64,000 nt of DNA from Burkholderiales bacterium (GTDB taxonomy: Bacteria; Pseudomonadota; Gammaproteobacteria; Burkholderiales; Burkholderiaceae_C): NCBI GenBank assembly GCA_016213325.1, contig JACRAY010000007.1, forward strand, positions 62,001 through 126,000, read 5' to 3'. The first letter of the stretch is position 1. Each line of letters starts with the position of its first letter. A program made the translations under genes and the position numbers. Positions 43,081-50,288 of this stretch are shown here, piece after piece. The notes beneath the pieces were generated by a model. That model searched no databases. It saw only the letters and a program-made list of their open reading frames with translations, and was not told the origin of the DNA.

Positions 43081-43691
43081 GGCAGTACCACCGTGGCGGC
43101 GCGCCGCAGGGCACGCAGCATGCCCAGCGTGGTCTGCGTGTGCACGCCGCCCTGCGCCGTGTCATCGACCTTCAGCACGGCCGGGATGTGCAGCACGAAG
43201 CCGTGCTCCAGCACCTTGGCCGGCTGCACACCGCCGAAGTCGGTCCAGCATGCGGGCGCAGACGATGGCAGGCTGGCCGGCGCAATGGCCTGCGCCTCGT
43301 CCAGCGCCTCCTGCCATTCCTTCACCGTCATCACGTTGTCACGATAGGCGGTGTCGTAACCTTCGCGCGTGTCGTCCAGCACGAAGCGGCTGCCGGCGTG
43401 CTGCGCCCAGGCCATCCACGCCTTCTCAGGCATGCCGGTCACCAGCGGCACCGGCACCGCGCCGGCCCAGATCGCGCCCAGCAGCGCCACGGCACGGTCC
43501 AGGCGGTCGTGCAGGCGCAGCAGCACCGGCTCGCCGGGCTGCACGCCGCAGTCGTGCCACACCCAGGCTGCGCGCGCCGCGGCCAGCCGCAGTTCGCCAT
43601 AGGAGAGGCTGCGCTCGCCCCAGGCCAGCGCGGTGCGCGTGGGCGGCGCGGCTTGCAGCAGCAGGTGGGCCGCGTTGATGCCGTCATCCAT
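43077..43691 (-). CDS. N-terminal fragment of an AMP-binding (benzoate-CoA-ligase-like) enzyme
   Basis: A 204-residue reading frame. Residues 1-130 match the start of an acyl/benzoate-CoA ligase (LLLQAAPPTRTALAWGERSLSYGEL, GVQPGEPVLLRLHDRLDRAVALLGAIWAGAVPVPL, KAWMAWAQHAGSRFVLDDTREG), but the ATP motif (SSGSTGxPKG), the A5-A8 motifs and the C-terminal lid are missing, and the last about 50 residues do not match the family. It cannot be an active ligase. Yet it overlaps hcrB by eight bases and the DUF2249 gene by four, and the frame is clean, so it may be retained as a small protein rather than debris. Confidence 0.72.
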   Translation of the reverse strand: MDDGINAAHLLLQAAPPTRTALAWGERSLSYGELRLAAARAAWVWHDCGVQPGEPVLLRLHDRLDRAVALLGAIWAGAVPVPLVTGMPEKAWMAWAQHAGSRFVLDDTREGYDTAYRDNVMTVKEWQEALDEAQAIAPASLPSSAPACWTDFGGVQPAKVLEHGFVLHIPAVLKVDDTAQGGVHTQTTLGMLRALRRAATVVLP

Positions 43692-44631
43692 CGCTCGTCC
43701 CTTCGCCCAGCTCGTGCAGCAGGCGTTCGGTCAAGGCCGAGGCCACTTGCCGCCGGTAGTTGGCGGGCGCGGCGCTGGTGCGCATGGGCGTGACAGCGCG
43801 GGCCACCTGCTTCGCCGCTTCCTGCGGCGACAGCGCGCCGGTGACCACCACGGGCGCCGAGCCGGCCCCCGACACCGCCACGCGCACGTTACCCGGCGAT
43901 GCCGCCACTGCCACGGCCGCCAGCGGAAAGTCGATGCCGCCGCGCGCGCGTGCCTTGGCGAAAGCGCAACGCGTGCCTTGCGGCAGCGGCGGAATGCGCA
44001 CGCGGCCCACCAGCTCGTCATGCGCCAGGCCCAGGTGCGCCGCACCGTCATCGCACCACAAGGTGTCGACAGGGCGCCAGGCCGCACCGCGCGAAGACAA
44101 GACCTCCACGGCCGCCTGCATCACGAGCAGCACCGGTGCGACGTCGCTGCAGAAGGCCGCATGGCAGCGCTCGCCCTGGGGCGCCACATGGCAGAGCGTG
44201 CCCTGGTATTTGAGGCAATTGCCGTTGGCGGCACGCCACCAGTCGCCCTGGTTGTAGAACACGCATCGCGTGTCCTGGCACAGGTTGCCGCCCAGCGTGC
44301 CTGCCGTGCGGTGCGCCGTTGCGGCGACGGAGTTAGCGGCCTGTGCGAGCGCGGGCGCTGCGCTCGACACGCGTGCATCCGAGGCCAGCTTGGCCAGCGT
44401 GACCCCGGCGCCCAGCAGCAGCGTGCCGTCGGGGCCCTGCTCGATGGCGTCGAAGCCTTCGATGCCGGCCAGTTCCACCAGCAGGGGGGAGACTCGCAAG
44501 CCCTTGCGCAGGTTGGGCAGCAGGTCGGTGCCGCCTGCGAGAGCGCGTGCATCGGGCTGCGCAGCCAGCGCAGCGGCGGCTTCGGCCCACGAATGGGCGC
44601 GATAGGTGGCAAAGTCCGGCAGCGCGCGCAT
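43684..44631 (-). CDS. hcrB: 4-hydroxybenzoyl-CoA reductase, beta (FAD, extra 4Fe-4S) subunit
   Basis: A 315-residue FAD subunit of the xanthine-oxidase family. The FAD motif ALAGGTDLLPNLRKGL lies near residue 30 and AGTLGGNLCQDTRC near 110. The loop from there to about residue 160 carries Cys in QDTRC, GNCLKYQG, TLCHV and ERCHAAFC, the extra cluster-binding insertion known only from 4-hydroxybenzoyl-CoA reductase-type enzymes. It passes electrons from ferredoxin to the Mo site for reductive dehydroxylation of 4-hydroxybenzoyl-CoA. It begins with a one-base overlap with hcrA. Confidence 0.9.
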   Translation of the reverse strand: MRALPDFATYRAHSWAEAAAALAAQPDARALAGGTDLLPNLRKGLRVSPLLVELAGIEGFDAIEQGPDGTLLLGAGVTLAKLASDARVSSAAPALAQAANSVAATAHRTAGTLGGNLCQDTRCVFYNQGDWWRAANGNCLKYQGTLCHVAPQGERCHAAFCSDVAPVLLVMQAAVEVLSSRGAAWRPVDTLWCDDGAAHLGLAHDELVGRVRIPPLPQGTRCAFAKARARGGIDFPLAAVAVAASPGNVRVAVSGAGSAPVVVTGALSPQEAAKQVARAVTPMRTSAAPANYRRQVASALTERLLHELGEGTSDG

Positions 44632-46961
44632 CAGGTCTTCTCCTTGGCCTGGCGGCGCAACGCGCGCCGCCGCGCCTGCAACGCGTCGACGATGCGGTCG
44701 GGCGTGATCGGCAGGTGGTCCATGCGCAGCCCCAGCGCGTCGGCAATCGCGTTGGCGATGGCGGGCGGGCACCCGTGCAGTGCGCCTTCGCTGCCCTCCT
44801 TGGCACCGAACGGCCCCAGCGGGTCCATGCTTTCCACCAGCGTCACCTCCACCGGCGGTGAGTCGGCGATCGTCGGCATGCGGTAGTCGAGGAAGTTCGC
44901 GCGCAGCGGCAGGCCTTCGTGGTACTGGTTCTCTTCGCCCAGCGCCTGGCCCATGCCCATCCACACGGCGCCTTGAACCTGGCCTTCCAGCGCCAGCGGG
45001 TTGATGGCGCGGCCGCAGTCCTGCGCCACCCAGATCTTCTCGACGTGGACCATTCCCGTGGCTTCGTCCACGCGAACCTGCGCCACCTGCGCGGCATAGC
45101 TGAAGCCCGCGGTGGAGCCGACGGCCGCCCCGCGATAACGCCCGCCTTGCGTCTCAGGCGGCGTCGACCATATGCCCTTGACCGTGATGGTGCCGCTGTC
45201 GACCAGCGCAGCCTGCACGCACTGCGCAAAGTCGAGCTGGCGGTCCGTGCCCGTCAGCACGCAGCATTCGCCCAGCCAGTCCAGGTCGGCGGGCTGCGCC
45301 TGCAGCTTCCTGGCCGCGGCTTCCAGCAGCACCTCCTTCAGCGCCTCGGCCGCGCGCAACGCCGCATTGCCGACCATGAAGGACACGCGCGACGAGTATG
45401 ACCCGTTGTCCTTGGGCGTGAGCGCGCTGTCGGCGCACACCACGCGAATGCGCGACAGCGGCAGCAGCAGCACCTCGGCCACGACTTGCGCCAACAGCGT
45501 GGTGGATCCCTGCCCGATGTCGGACGCGCCGGTCAGCAGCGTGATGCTGCCGTCGAAGTCGAGCTTGAGGTTGACCACCGCGTGCGGCTCGCCCGTCCAG
45601 TGCACCGGCTTGGCGGAACCGCTCACGTAGTGCGAGCAGGCCATGCCGAGGCTGGTGCCCATGGGCAGCCGGTGCTTCTCGCGCCAGCGCGAAGCCTTTT
45701 CGACCGCGTCCAGGCACTGCGGCAGCCCATACGAATTCACCTGCAGGTCGTTGAGCGTGCGATAGGGCGCTTCGATCAGGTTGGCGCGGCGCAGCTCGAA
45801 CGGGTCCATGCCGAGTTGCTTGGCCATGTCGTCGAGCAGGCTCTCGATGCCGAAGCGCACGTTGACGGCACCGTGCCCGCGCATCGCGCCACAGGGTGGC
45901 AGGTTGGCGTACACGCGCCAGCCGCGATAGCGCACCGCACCCACGCGGTACAGCGCGTGCAGGAGCGAGCCCGCATAGAGGATGGTGACGAGACCATAGC
46001 CCGCATACGCACCGCCGCGCTGCACCACTTCAGCCGCGAGCGCCGTGATGTCGCCGTTGCGCCGCGCGCCGATCTTCAGCTTGACCTCGCTGTGCGGCCG
46101 GCCGCGGTGCGTGAGGAACACCTCTTCGCGCGTCAGCTCCAGCTTCACCAGCCCGCCCGCGGCGCGCGCCAGCGCCGCCGTCACCATCTCGAAGTTGAGC
46201 GACTCCACGCGATGGCCGAAGCCGCCGCCCACGAAGGGCTTGACCACGCGCACCTGCGACTCGCCCAGGCCCAGTGTCTGCGCCAGCATCATGTGCAGGT
46301 AGTAGGGCACCTGAGTCACGGACTGCACCGTGAGGCGCTGCGCTTCCGGCTCCCATTGCGCCAGCGTCGCATTCAGCTCGATCTGCCCGTGCGCGAGCTC
46401 GCCGCACTCGAAACTGCGTTCCAGCACGACGTCGGCCTGGGCGAAGCCCGCATCGACGTCGCCGAAGTCCTGCTCGACCACCCGCTCCAGGTTGCCGGGC
46501 TTGTCGTCGTGCAGCAGCACCGCACCTTCGGCGCGCGCATCGGCGGCGCTGAAGTAGGCGGGCAGCTCGTCGTACACCACCTGCACGGCGGCCAGCGCCG
46601 CGCGGGCACTCGCTTCGTCGTCGGCGGCCACTGCGAACAACGGCTCGCCGCGGTAGCGCACCTTGCCGCGTGCCAGCGGCCATTCGTTCTGCGCGATCGG
46701 GATCACGCCGTACGGTGCGCTGAAGTCTTCGCCGGTGATCACCGCGCGCACGCCGGGTAGAGTGCGGGCGCGGCGGGTGTCGACGGAGACGATGCGCGCG
46801 TGCGCCACCGGGCTGCGGCCGATCAGGCCCACGAGCGCGCCCTGTGCGGGCAGGTCGGCGGTGTACTTCGCCCGCCCGGTCACCTTGTCGATGCCGTCCA
46901 CCAGCGGCGTGCGCACGCCGATGGCGTGGGGCCGCAGCAGGGTCGGGGCGTCACGCTTCAT
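44631..46961 (-). CDS. hcrA: 4-hydroxybenzoyl-CoA reductase, alpha (molybdenum) subunit
   Basis: A 776-residue molybdopterin subunit. DGIDKVTGRAKYTADLPAQGALVGLIGRSPVAHA near residue 20 is the aldehyde-oxidase/xanthine-dehydrogenase N-domain. VKPFVGGGFGHRVE near 235, RGHGAVNVRFGIE near 360, GASDIGQGSTTLLAQ near 480 and the GPFGAKEGSEGALHGCPPAIANAI active-site segment near 715 complete the Mo-site set. It removes the 4-hydroxyl group to give benzoyl-CoA under anoxic conditions. It overlaps hcrC by 11 bases. Confidence 0.93.
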   Translation of the reverse strand: MKRDAPTLLRPHAIGVRTPLVDGIDKVTGRAKYTADLPAQGALVGLIGRSPVAHARIVSVDTRRARTLPGVRAVITGEDFSAPYGVIPIAQNEWPLARGKVRYRGEPLFAVAADDEASARAALAAVQVVYDELPAYFSAADARAEGAVLLHDDKPGNLERVVEQDFGDVDAGFAQADVVLERSFECGELAHGQIELNATLAQWEPEAQRLTVQSVTQVPYYLHMMLAQTLGLGESQVRVVKPFVGGGFGHRVESLNFEMVTAALARAAGGLVKLELTREEVFLTHRGRPHSEVKLKIGARRNGDITALAAEVVQRGGAYAGYGLVTILYAGSLLHALYRVGAVRYRGWRVYANLPPCGAMRGHGAVNVRFGIESLLDDMAKQLGMDPFELRRANLIEAPYRTLNDLQVNSYGLPQCLDAVEKASRWREKHRLPMGTSLGMACSHYVSGSAKPVHWTGEPHAVVNLKLDFDGSITLLTGASDIGQGSTTLLAQVVAEVLLLPLSRIRVVCADSALTPKDNGSYSSRVSFMVGNAALRAAEALKEVLLEAAARKLQAQPADLDWLGECCVLTGTDRQLDFAQCVQAALVDSGTITVKGIWSTPPETQGGRYRGAAVGSTAGFSYAAQVAQVRVDEATGMVHVEKIWVAQDCGRAINPLALEGQVQGAVWMGMGQALGEENQYHEGLPLRANFLDYRMPTIADSPPVEVTLVESMDPLGPFGAKEGSEGALHGCPPAIANAIADALGLRMDHLPITPDRIVDALQARRRALRRQAKEKT

Positions 46962-47427
46962 GCCGTGCCTCCGCCGCCGACAGCACCGATTCCACGATCT
47001 TCACGTAGCCGGTGCAGCGGCACAGGTTGCCCGAGAGCGCTTCGCGCACCTGCTCCTCGGTGGGGTTCGGCTCGCGGCGCAGCAGCGCCTCGGCCGACAT
47101 GACCATGCCGGGCGTGCAGAAGCCGCATTGCGTGCCGAGTTTCTCGTGGAAGGCCTGCTGCAGCGCACTCATGCGCCCGTTGACCGCCAGCCCTTCGATC
47201 GTCTCCACCTTCCGGCCCGCCGCGCTGGACGCCAGCGTGATGCATGCCAGCCTCGGCTCGCCATCCACCAGCACCGTACAAGCCCCGCATTCCCCGCCGT
47301 CGCAGCCTTGCTTGGTGCCGGTCATTCCCAGCGTGTCGCGCAGCACTTCGAGCAGCAGGGCGCTGCTCCTGGCGGCCACATCGCGAACTCGGCCGTTGAC
47401 CTTGAGGGTAAGAATTCGTGTTGCCAT
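46951..47427 (-). CDS. hcrC: 4-hydroxybenzoyl-CoA reductase, gamma (2x[2Fe-2S]) subunit
   Basis: A 158-residue small subunit. The plant-type [2Fe-2S] cluster is CDGGECGACTVLVDGEPRLAC near residue 42 and the second cluster is QCGFCTPG near 100 with GNLCRCTGY near 135. This is the usual electron-transfer unit of xanthine-oxidase-type enzymes. ATG 47427 has no competing start. It follows the ligase gene after a 52-bp gap, the largest gap in the array, where a weak internal promoter could sit. Confidence 0.93.
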   Translation of the reverse strand: MATRILTLKVNGRVRDVAARSSALLLEVLRDTLGMTGTKQGCDGGECGACTVLVDGEPRLACITLASSAAGRKVETIEGLAVNGRMSALQQAFHEKLGTQCGFCTPGMVMSAEALLRREPNPTEEQVREALSGNLCRCTGYVKIVESVLSAAEARHEA

Positions 47428-47479
47428 CACTCGGTCCGTGTCATCCACCACAAGCGCATTCATTTCGAGGAAGGCCAAC

Positions 47480-48778
47480 TCAAGCCCCCTTCGGACGAAG
47501 GTCCCGCACCCGCACCGCCTTGCCCTGCGACCGCGGAATCGTCCCGGGTAACTGCACCACCACCTCGCAGGTGATGCCCACCTGCGACTTGATGTGATGC
47601 GCGGCATCGCGGGAAATCTCGAAGAACGCAGCCTCGGGCACGCCCGGCAACGCCTCGACTTCCACCCGCACCGTGTCCAGGTTGCCCTGCCGCTGCACGA
47701 CGAACTGGTAATGCGGCGCGATCTGGCTGCGGCCCACCAGCACGGCTTCGATCTGCGAGGGGTAGACGTTGACGCCGCGGATGATCAGCATGTCGTCGTT
47801 GCGGCCCGTGATGCGAAGGATGCGGAGGTGCGTGCGGCCGCACTCGCACGGAGCGGTCGTGATGCGGGTGATGTCGCGCGTGCGATAGCGCAGCATCGGC
47901 AGCGCCTGCTTGGTCAGCGTGGTGATCACCAGCTCGCCGGCCTGGCCCTCGGGCACGGGCTGCTGCGTCTCGGGGTCTATCACCTCGAACAGGAAGTGGT
48001 CCTCCCAGCCGTGCAACCCCTGCTGGCACTCGCACTCGCAGGCCACGCCCGGGCCCATGATCTCCGACAGGCCGTACAGGTCCATCGCCTTCACGCCGAT
48101 GCGCGCCTCGATCTCGGCGCGCATCGCGGCGCTCCACGGTTCGGCGCCGAACAGGCCCACGCGCAATTGGCTGCGCCGCAGGTCCACGCCCTGCTGCTCG
48201 GCCACCTCGGCAATCGCCAACGCATAGGAAGGCGTCGCGCACAGCACGCGCGGTCCGAAGTCCATGATCAGCGATACCTGCCGCTCGGTGGACCCGCCCG
48301 ACACCGGCACCACCACGCCGCCGAGCCGCTGCGCGCCGTTGTGCGCGCCCAGCCCGCCGGTGAACAGGCCATAGCCGTAGGCGTTGTGCACGACATCGCC
48401 GGGACGCGCACCGGCCGCGAACATCGACCGCGCCATCAGGTCGGCCCAGTTGTCCAGGTCCTGCTCGGTGTAGCCCACCACCGTGGGTTTGCCGGTGGTG
48501 CCCGACGACGCATGCAGGCGCGCCAGCTGGTTGACGGGCCGCGCGAACAACCCGAACGGATAGTGATCGCGCAGGTCGGTCTTGATCGTGAAAGGCAGCT
48601 GCGCCACGTCGGCCAGCGTGCGGACATCGGAGGGCCGCACGCCGCCGGCTTCCATGCGGCTGCGATGCATGGGCACGTTGGTGTAGGCGTTGTCCAGCGT
48701 CTCGCGCAGCCGCGCGAGCTGCAGTTGCGCCAGCCGCTCGCGCGGCAGGGTCTCGACATCGGTGTGCAGCATGTCCAT
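47480..48778 (-). CDS. padJ: Phenylacetate-CoA ligase
   Basis: A 432-residue member of the PaaK family, length typical. LHASSGTTGKPTVVGYT near residue 90 is the P-loop, YGLSEIMGPGVACECE near 235 the A5 motif, RYRTRDITRI near 295 the A7 motif, and the IIRGVNVYPSQIEAVL segment near 325 leads into the C-terminal lid. It activates phenylacetate (or 4-hydroxyphenylacetate) to the CoA ester, the first step before PadBCD. The symbol padJ rather than paaK is chosen because of the padBCD neighbours and absence of aerobic paa genes. It starts 11 bases after padD. Confidence 0.88.
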   Translation of the reverse strand: MDMLHTDVETLPRERLAQLQLARLRETLDNAYTNVPMHRSRMEAGGVRPSDVRTLADVAQLPFTIKTDLRDHYPFGLFARPVNQLARLHASSGTTGKPTVVGYTEQDLDNWADLMARSMFAAGARPGDVVHNAYGYGLFTGGLGAHNGAQRLGGVVVPVSGGSTERQVSLIMDFGPRVLCATPSYALAIAEVAEQQGVDLRRSQLRVGLFGAEPWSAAMRAEIEARIGVKAMDLYGLSEIMGPGVACECECQQGLHGWEDHFLFEVIDPETQQPVPEGQAGELVITTLTKQALPMLRYRTRDITRITTAPCECGRTHLRILRITGRNDDMLIIRGVNVYPSQIEAVLVGRSQIAPHYQFVVQRQGNLDTVRVEVEALPGVPEAAFFEISRDAAHHIKSQVGITCEVVVQLPGTIPRSQGKAVRVRDLRPKGA

Positions 48779-48789
48779 GGTCGATACGG

Positions 48790-49635
48790 TCAGTTGCGCG
48801 CCACGCCGCGTACCGGCATCCGCGGCAGCGTGAAGCCGCGGTGGAAGCCGGCGCGGGTGACCAGGTTGAACTTGAACATCGCGCCGGTGGCCAGCACCAG
48901 CAGGCCCGCGATGGCCAGCAAGGCCGTGGCCCATGCCGGGCGCACCCAGCCGTTCAGCGCGACGGGCACCAGCACCACGGGCAGCGCGCAGCCCACCCAG
49001 CAGAAGATGCGGCCGTCTTCGTCGATCACGCGCAGCGCAGCGGGCGAGGCGCGGCCGTTCAGGCGCTGGCGCCAGGCCAGCCACACGCCCCAGCGCACCA
49101 GCACCAGCAGCCATAGCGTGGTCGCCACCGCGATCGGCGGGCGTTCCCACGCCAGCACCACCCAGTACAGGCCGGCGCCTTCGGCGATGCCGGTGGCCAG
49201 CAGCAAGGGCACCGTGAGGGGCTCACGCCATGCGGGAATGGCGCGCGACGCGCCGATGATGCTCGCCTGGCAGTACAGGAACACGCCGGCCGCGGCCACC
49301 ATCGGCCAGGCCCGCCAATGCATGCCCATGATGTAGCCCGTGCCCAGCAGGAACAGGAAGACGGCCGCCAGCGCCTCGCGCGACATCCATGAACGCCACA
49401 GGTGGAAGTACACGTGCATCGCCCGCAGCGGCCGGCCGATTTCCAGCCAGACGCAGAAGAGGCCCAGCCCGACCAGCGCCAGGCCGGCCGCGGCCAGCAC
49501 CTTCTGGCGAAGGTCGGGCCCGCCCGCTGTCAGCGCGAACACCAGCAACCCGGCCCCCGCGCCGCCGAAGATGAAGTTGCCTGCCGCCCGCCAGTCCCAG
49601 TGCGGTTGCAGACGGGTGAGCACCGGTGCGTTCAT
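48790..49635 (-). CDS. padD: PadD-like membrane anchor (NrfD/DmsC type) of phenylacetyl-CoA dehydrogenase
   Basis: A 281-residue protein with about eight membrane helices. It starts WDWRAAGNFIFGGAGAGLLVFAL, and has an LEIGRPLRAMHVYFHLWRSWMSREA segment near residue 65, typical of NrfD-like quinone-binding subunits of molybdopterin enzymes. Its place after a molybdopterin and a 4x[4Fe-4S] subunit marks it as the quinone-reducing anchor of the complex. Starts with ATGA overlap on padC. Confidence 0.85.
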   Translation of the reverse strand: MNAPVLTRLQPHWDWRAAGNFIFGGAGAGLLVFALTAGGPDLRQKVLAAAGLALVGLGLFCVWLEIGRPLRAMHVYFHLWRSWMSREALAAVFLFLLGTGYIMGMHWRAWPMVAAAGVFLYCQASIIGASRAIPAWREPLTVPLLLATGIAEGAGLYWVVLAWERPPIAVATTLWLLVLVRWGVWLAWRQRLNGRASPAALRVIDEDGRIFCWVGCALPVVLVPVALNGWVRPAWATALLAIAGLLVLATGAMFKFNLVTRAGFHRGFTLPRMPVRGVARN

Positions 49636-50288
49636 CGGCCCTCCTTCTTGTCCCACAGGTAGAAGAAGCCGGGGCCCGTGCCCGCGTCTTCGTTGATGCG
49701 AAAGTGCTGGTTGCGTTCCAGCAGCTGCGACACGTTGCTTTTCGGGTCTTCGATGTCGCCGAACGCCAGCGCTTCCGCGATGCACGAATTGACGCACGCA
49801 GGTGTCGCCTCGGGATCCACCCCCGGCTTCAGCCCGAGTGCCGTGCCCGAATCGATGCGTTCCACGCAGAACGTGCACTTGGTGGCCACCGACCGCTGGG
49901 TCTCGTCGTCGCGCACCTGCTCGTTGGCCATCGGTACGTCGCCGTAGGCGAAGCGGCCGGCGGACACCTTGAACCGGGCCTGGTAGGGGCAGGCCTGGCT
50001 GCAGTACATGCAGCCGATACACAGGTCGTAGTTGATGGTGACGATGCCGTCCGCGCGCTTGCGCGTGGCCGTGGTCGGGCACACCGGCAGGCAGGCCGGC
50101 TCGTCGCAGTGCTGGCAGCCCATGGGCACGAAGGCGCGCTGCACGTCGGGGAACTCGCCCACTTCGATGTCGAGCACGCGGCGCCATTGCACGCCGGGCG
50201 GCGTGGCGTTGGCGTGCTTGCAGGCAGCGGTGCAGGTCTGGCAGCCCACGCAGCGCCTCAAGTCCGCCACCATGGCCCAGCGTGTCAT
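49632..50288 (-). CDS. padC: PadC-like iron-sulfur subunit of phenylacetyl-CoA dehydrogenase
   Basis: A 218-residue DmsB/NrfC-type ferredoxin subunit with four cluster motifs: CVGCQTCTAACKHAN near residue 13, CQHCDEPACLPVCP near 58, CIGCMYCSQACPYQ near 90 and CTFCVERI near 137 with a late CVNSC near 164. It carries electrons between the Mo subunit and the membrane anchor. It overlaps padB and padD by four bases each. Confidence 0.9.
   Translation of the reverse strand: MTRWAMVADLRRCVGCQTCTAACKHANATPPGVQWRRVLDIEVGEFPDVQRAFVPMGCQHCDEPACLPVCPTTATRKRADGIVTINYDLCIGCMYCSQACPYQARFKVSAGRFAYGDVPMANEQVRDDETQRSVATKCTFCVERIDSGTALGLKPGVDPEATPACVNSCIAEALAFGDIEDPKSNVSQLLERNQHFRINEDAGTGPGFFYLWDKKEGR

Noticed and set aside
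41555..43678. Long plus-strand open frame antisense to the hemerythrin, NnrS-like and AMP-binding genes
   Set aside because: Composition (Gln/His/Arg-rich) is that of an antisense shadow, and the minus-strand genes overlap in a functional manner.
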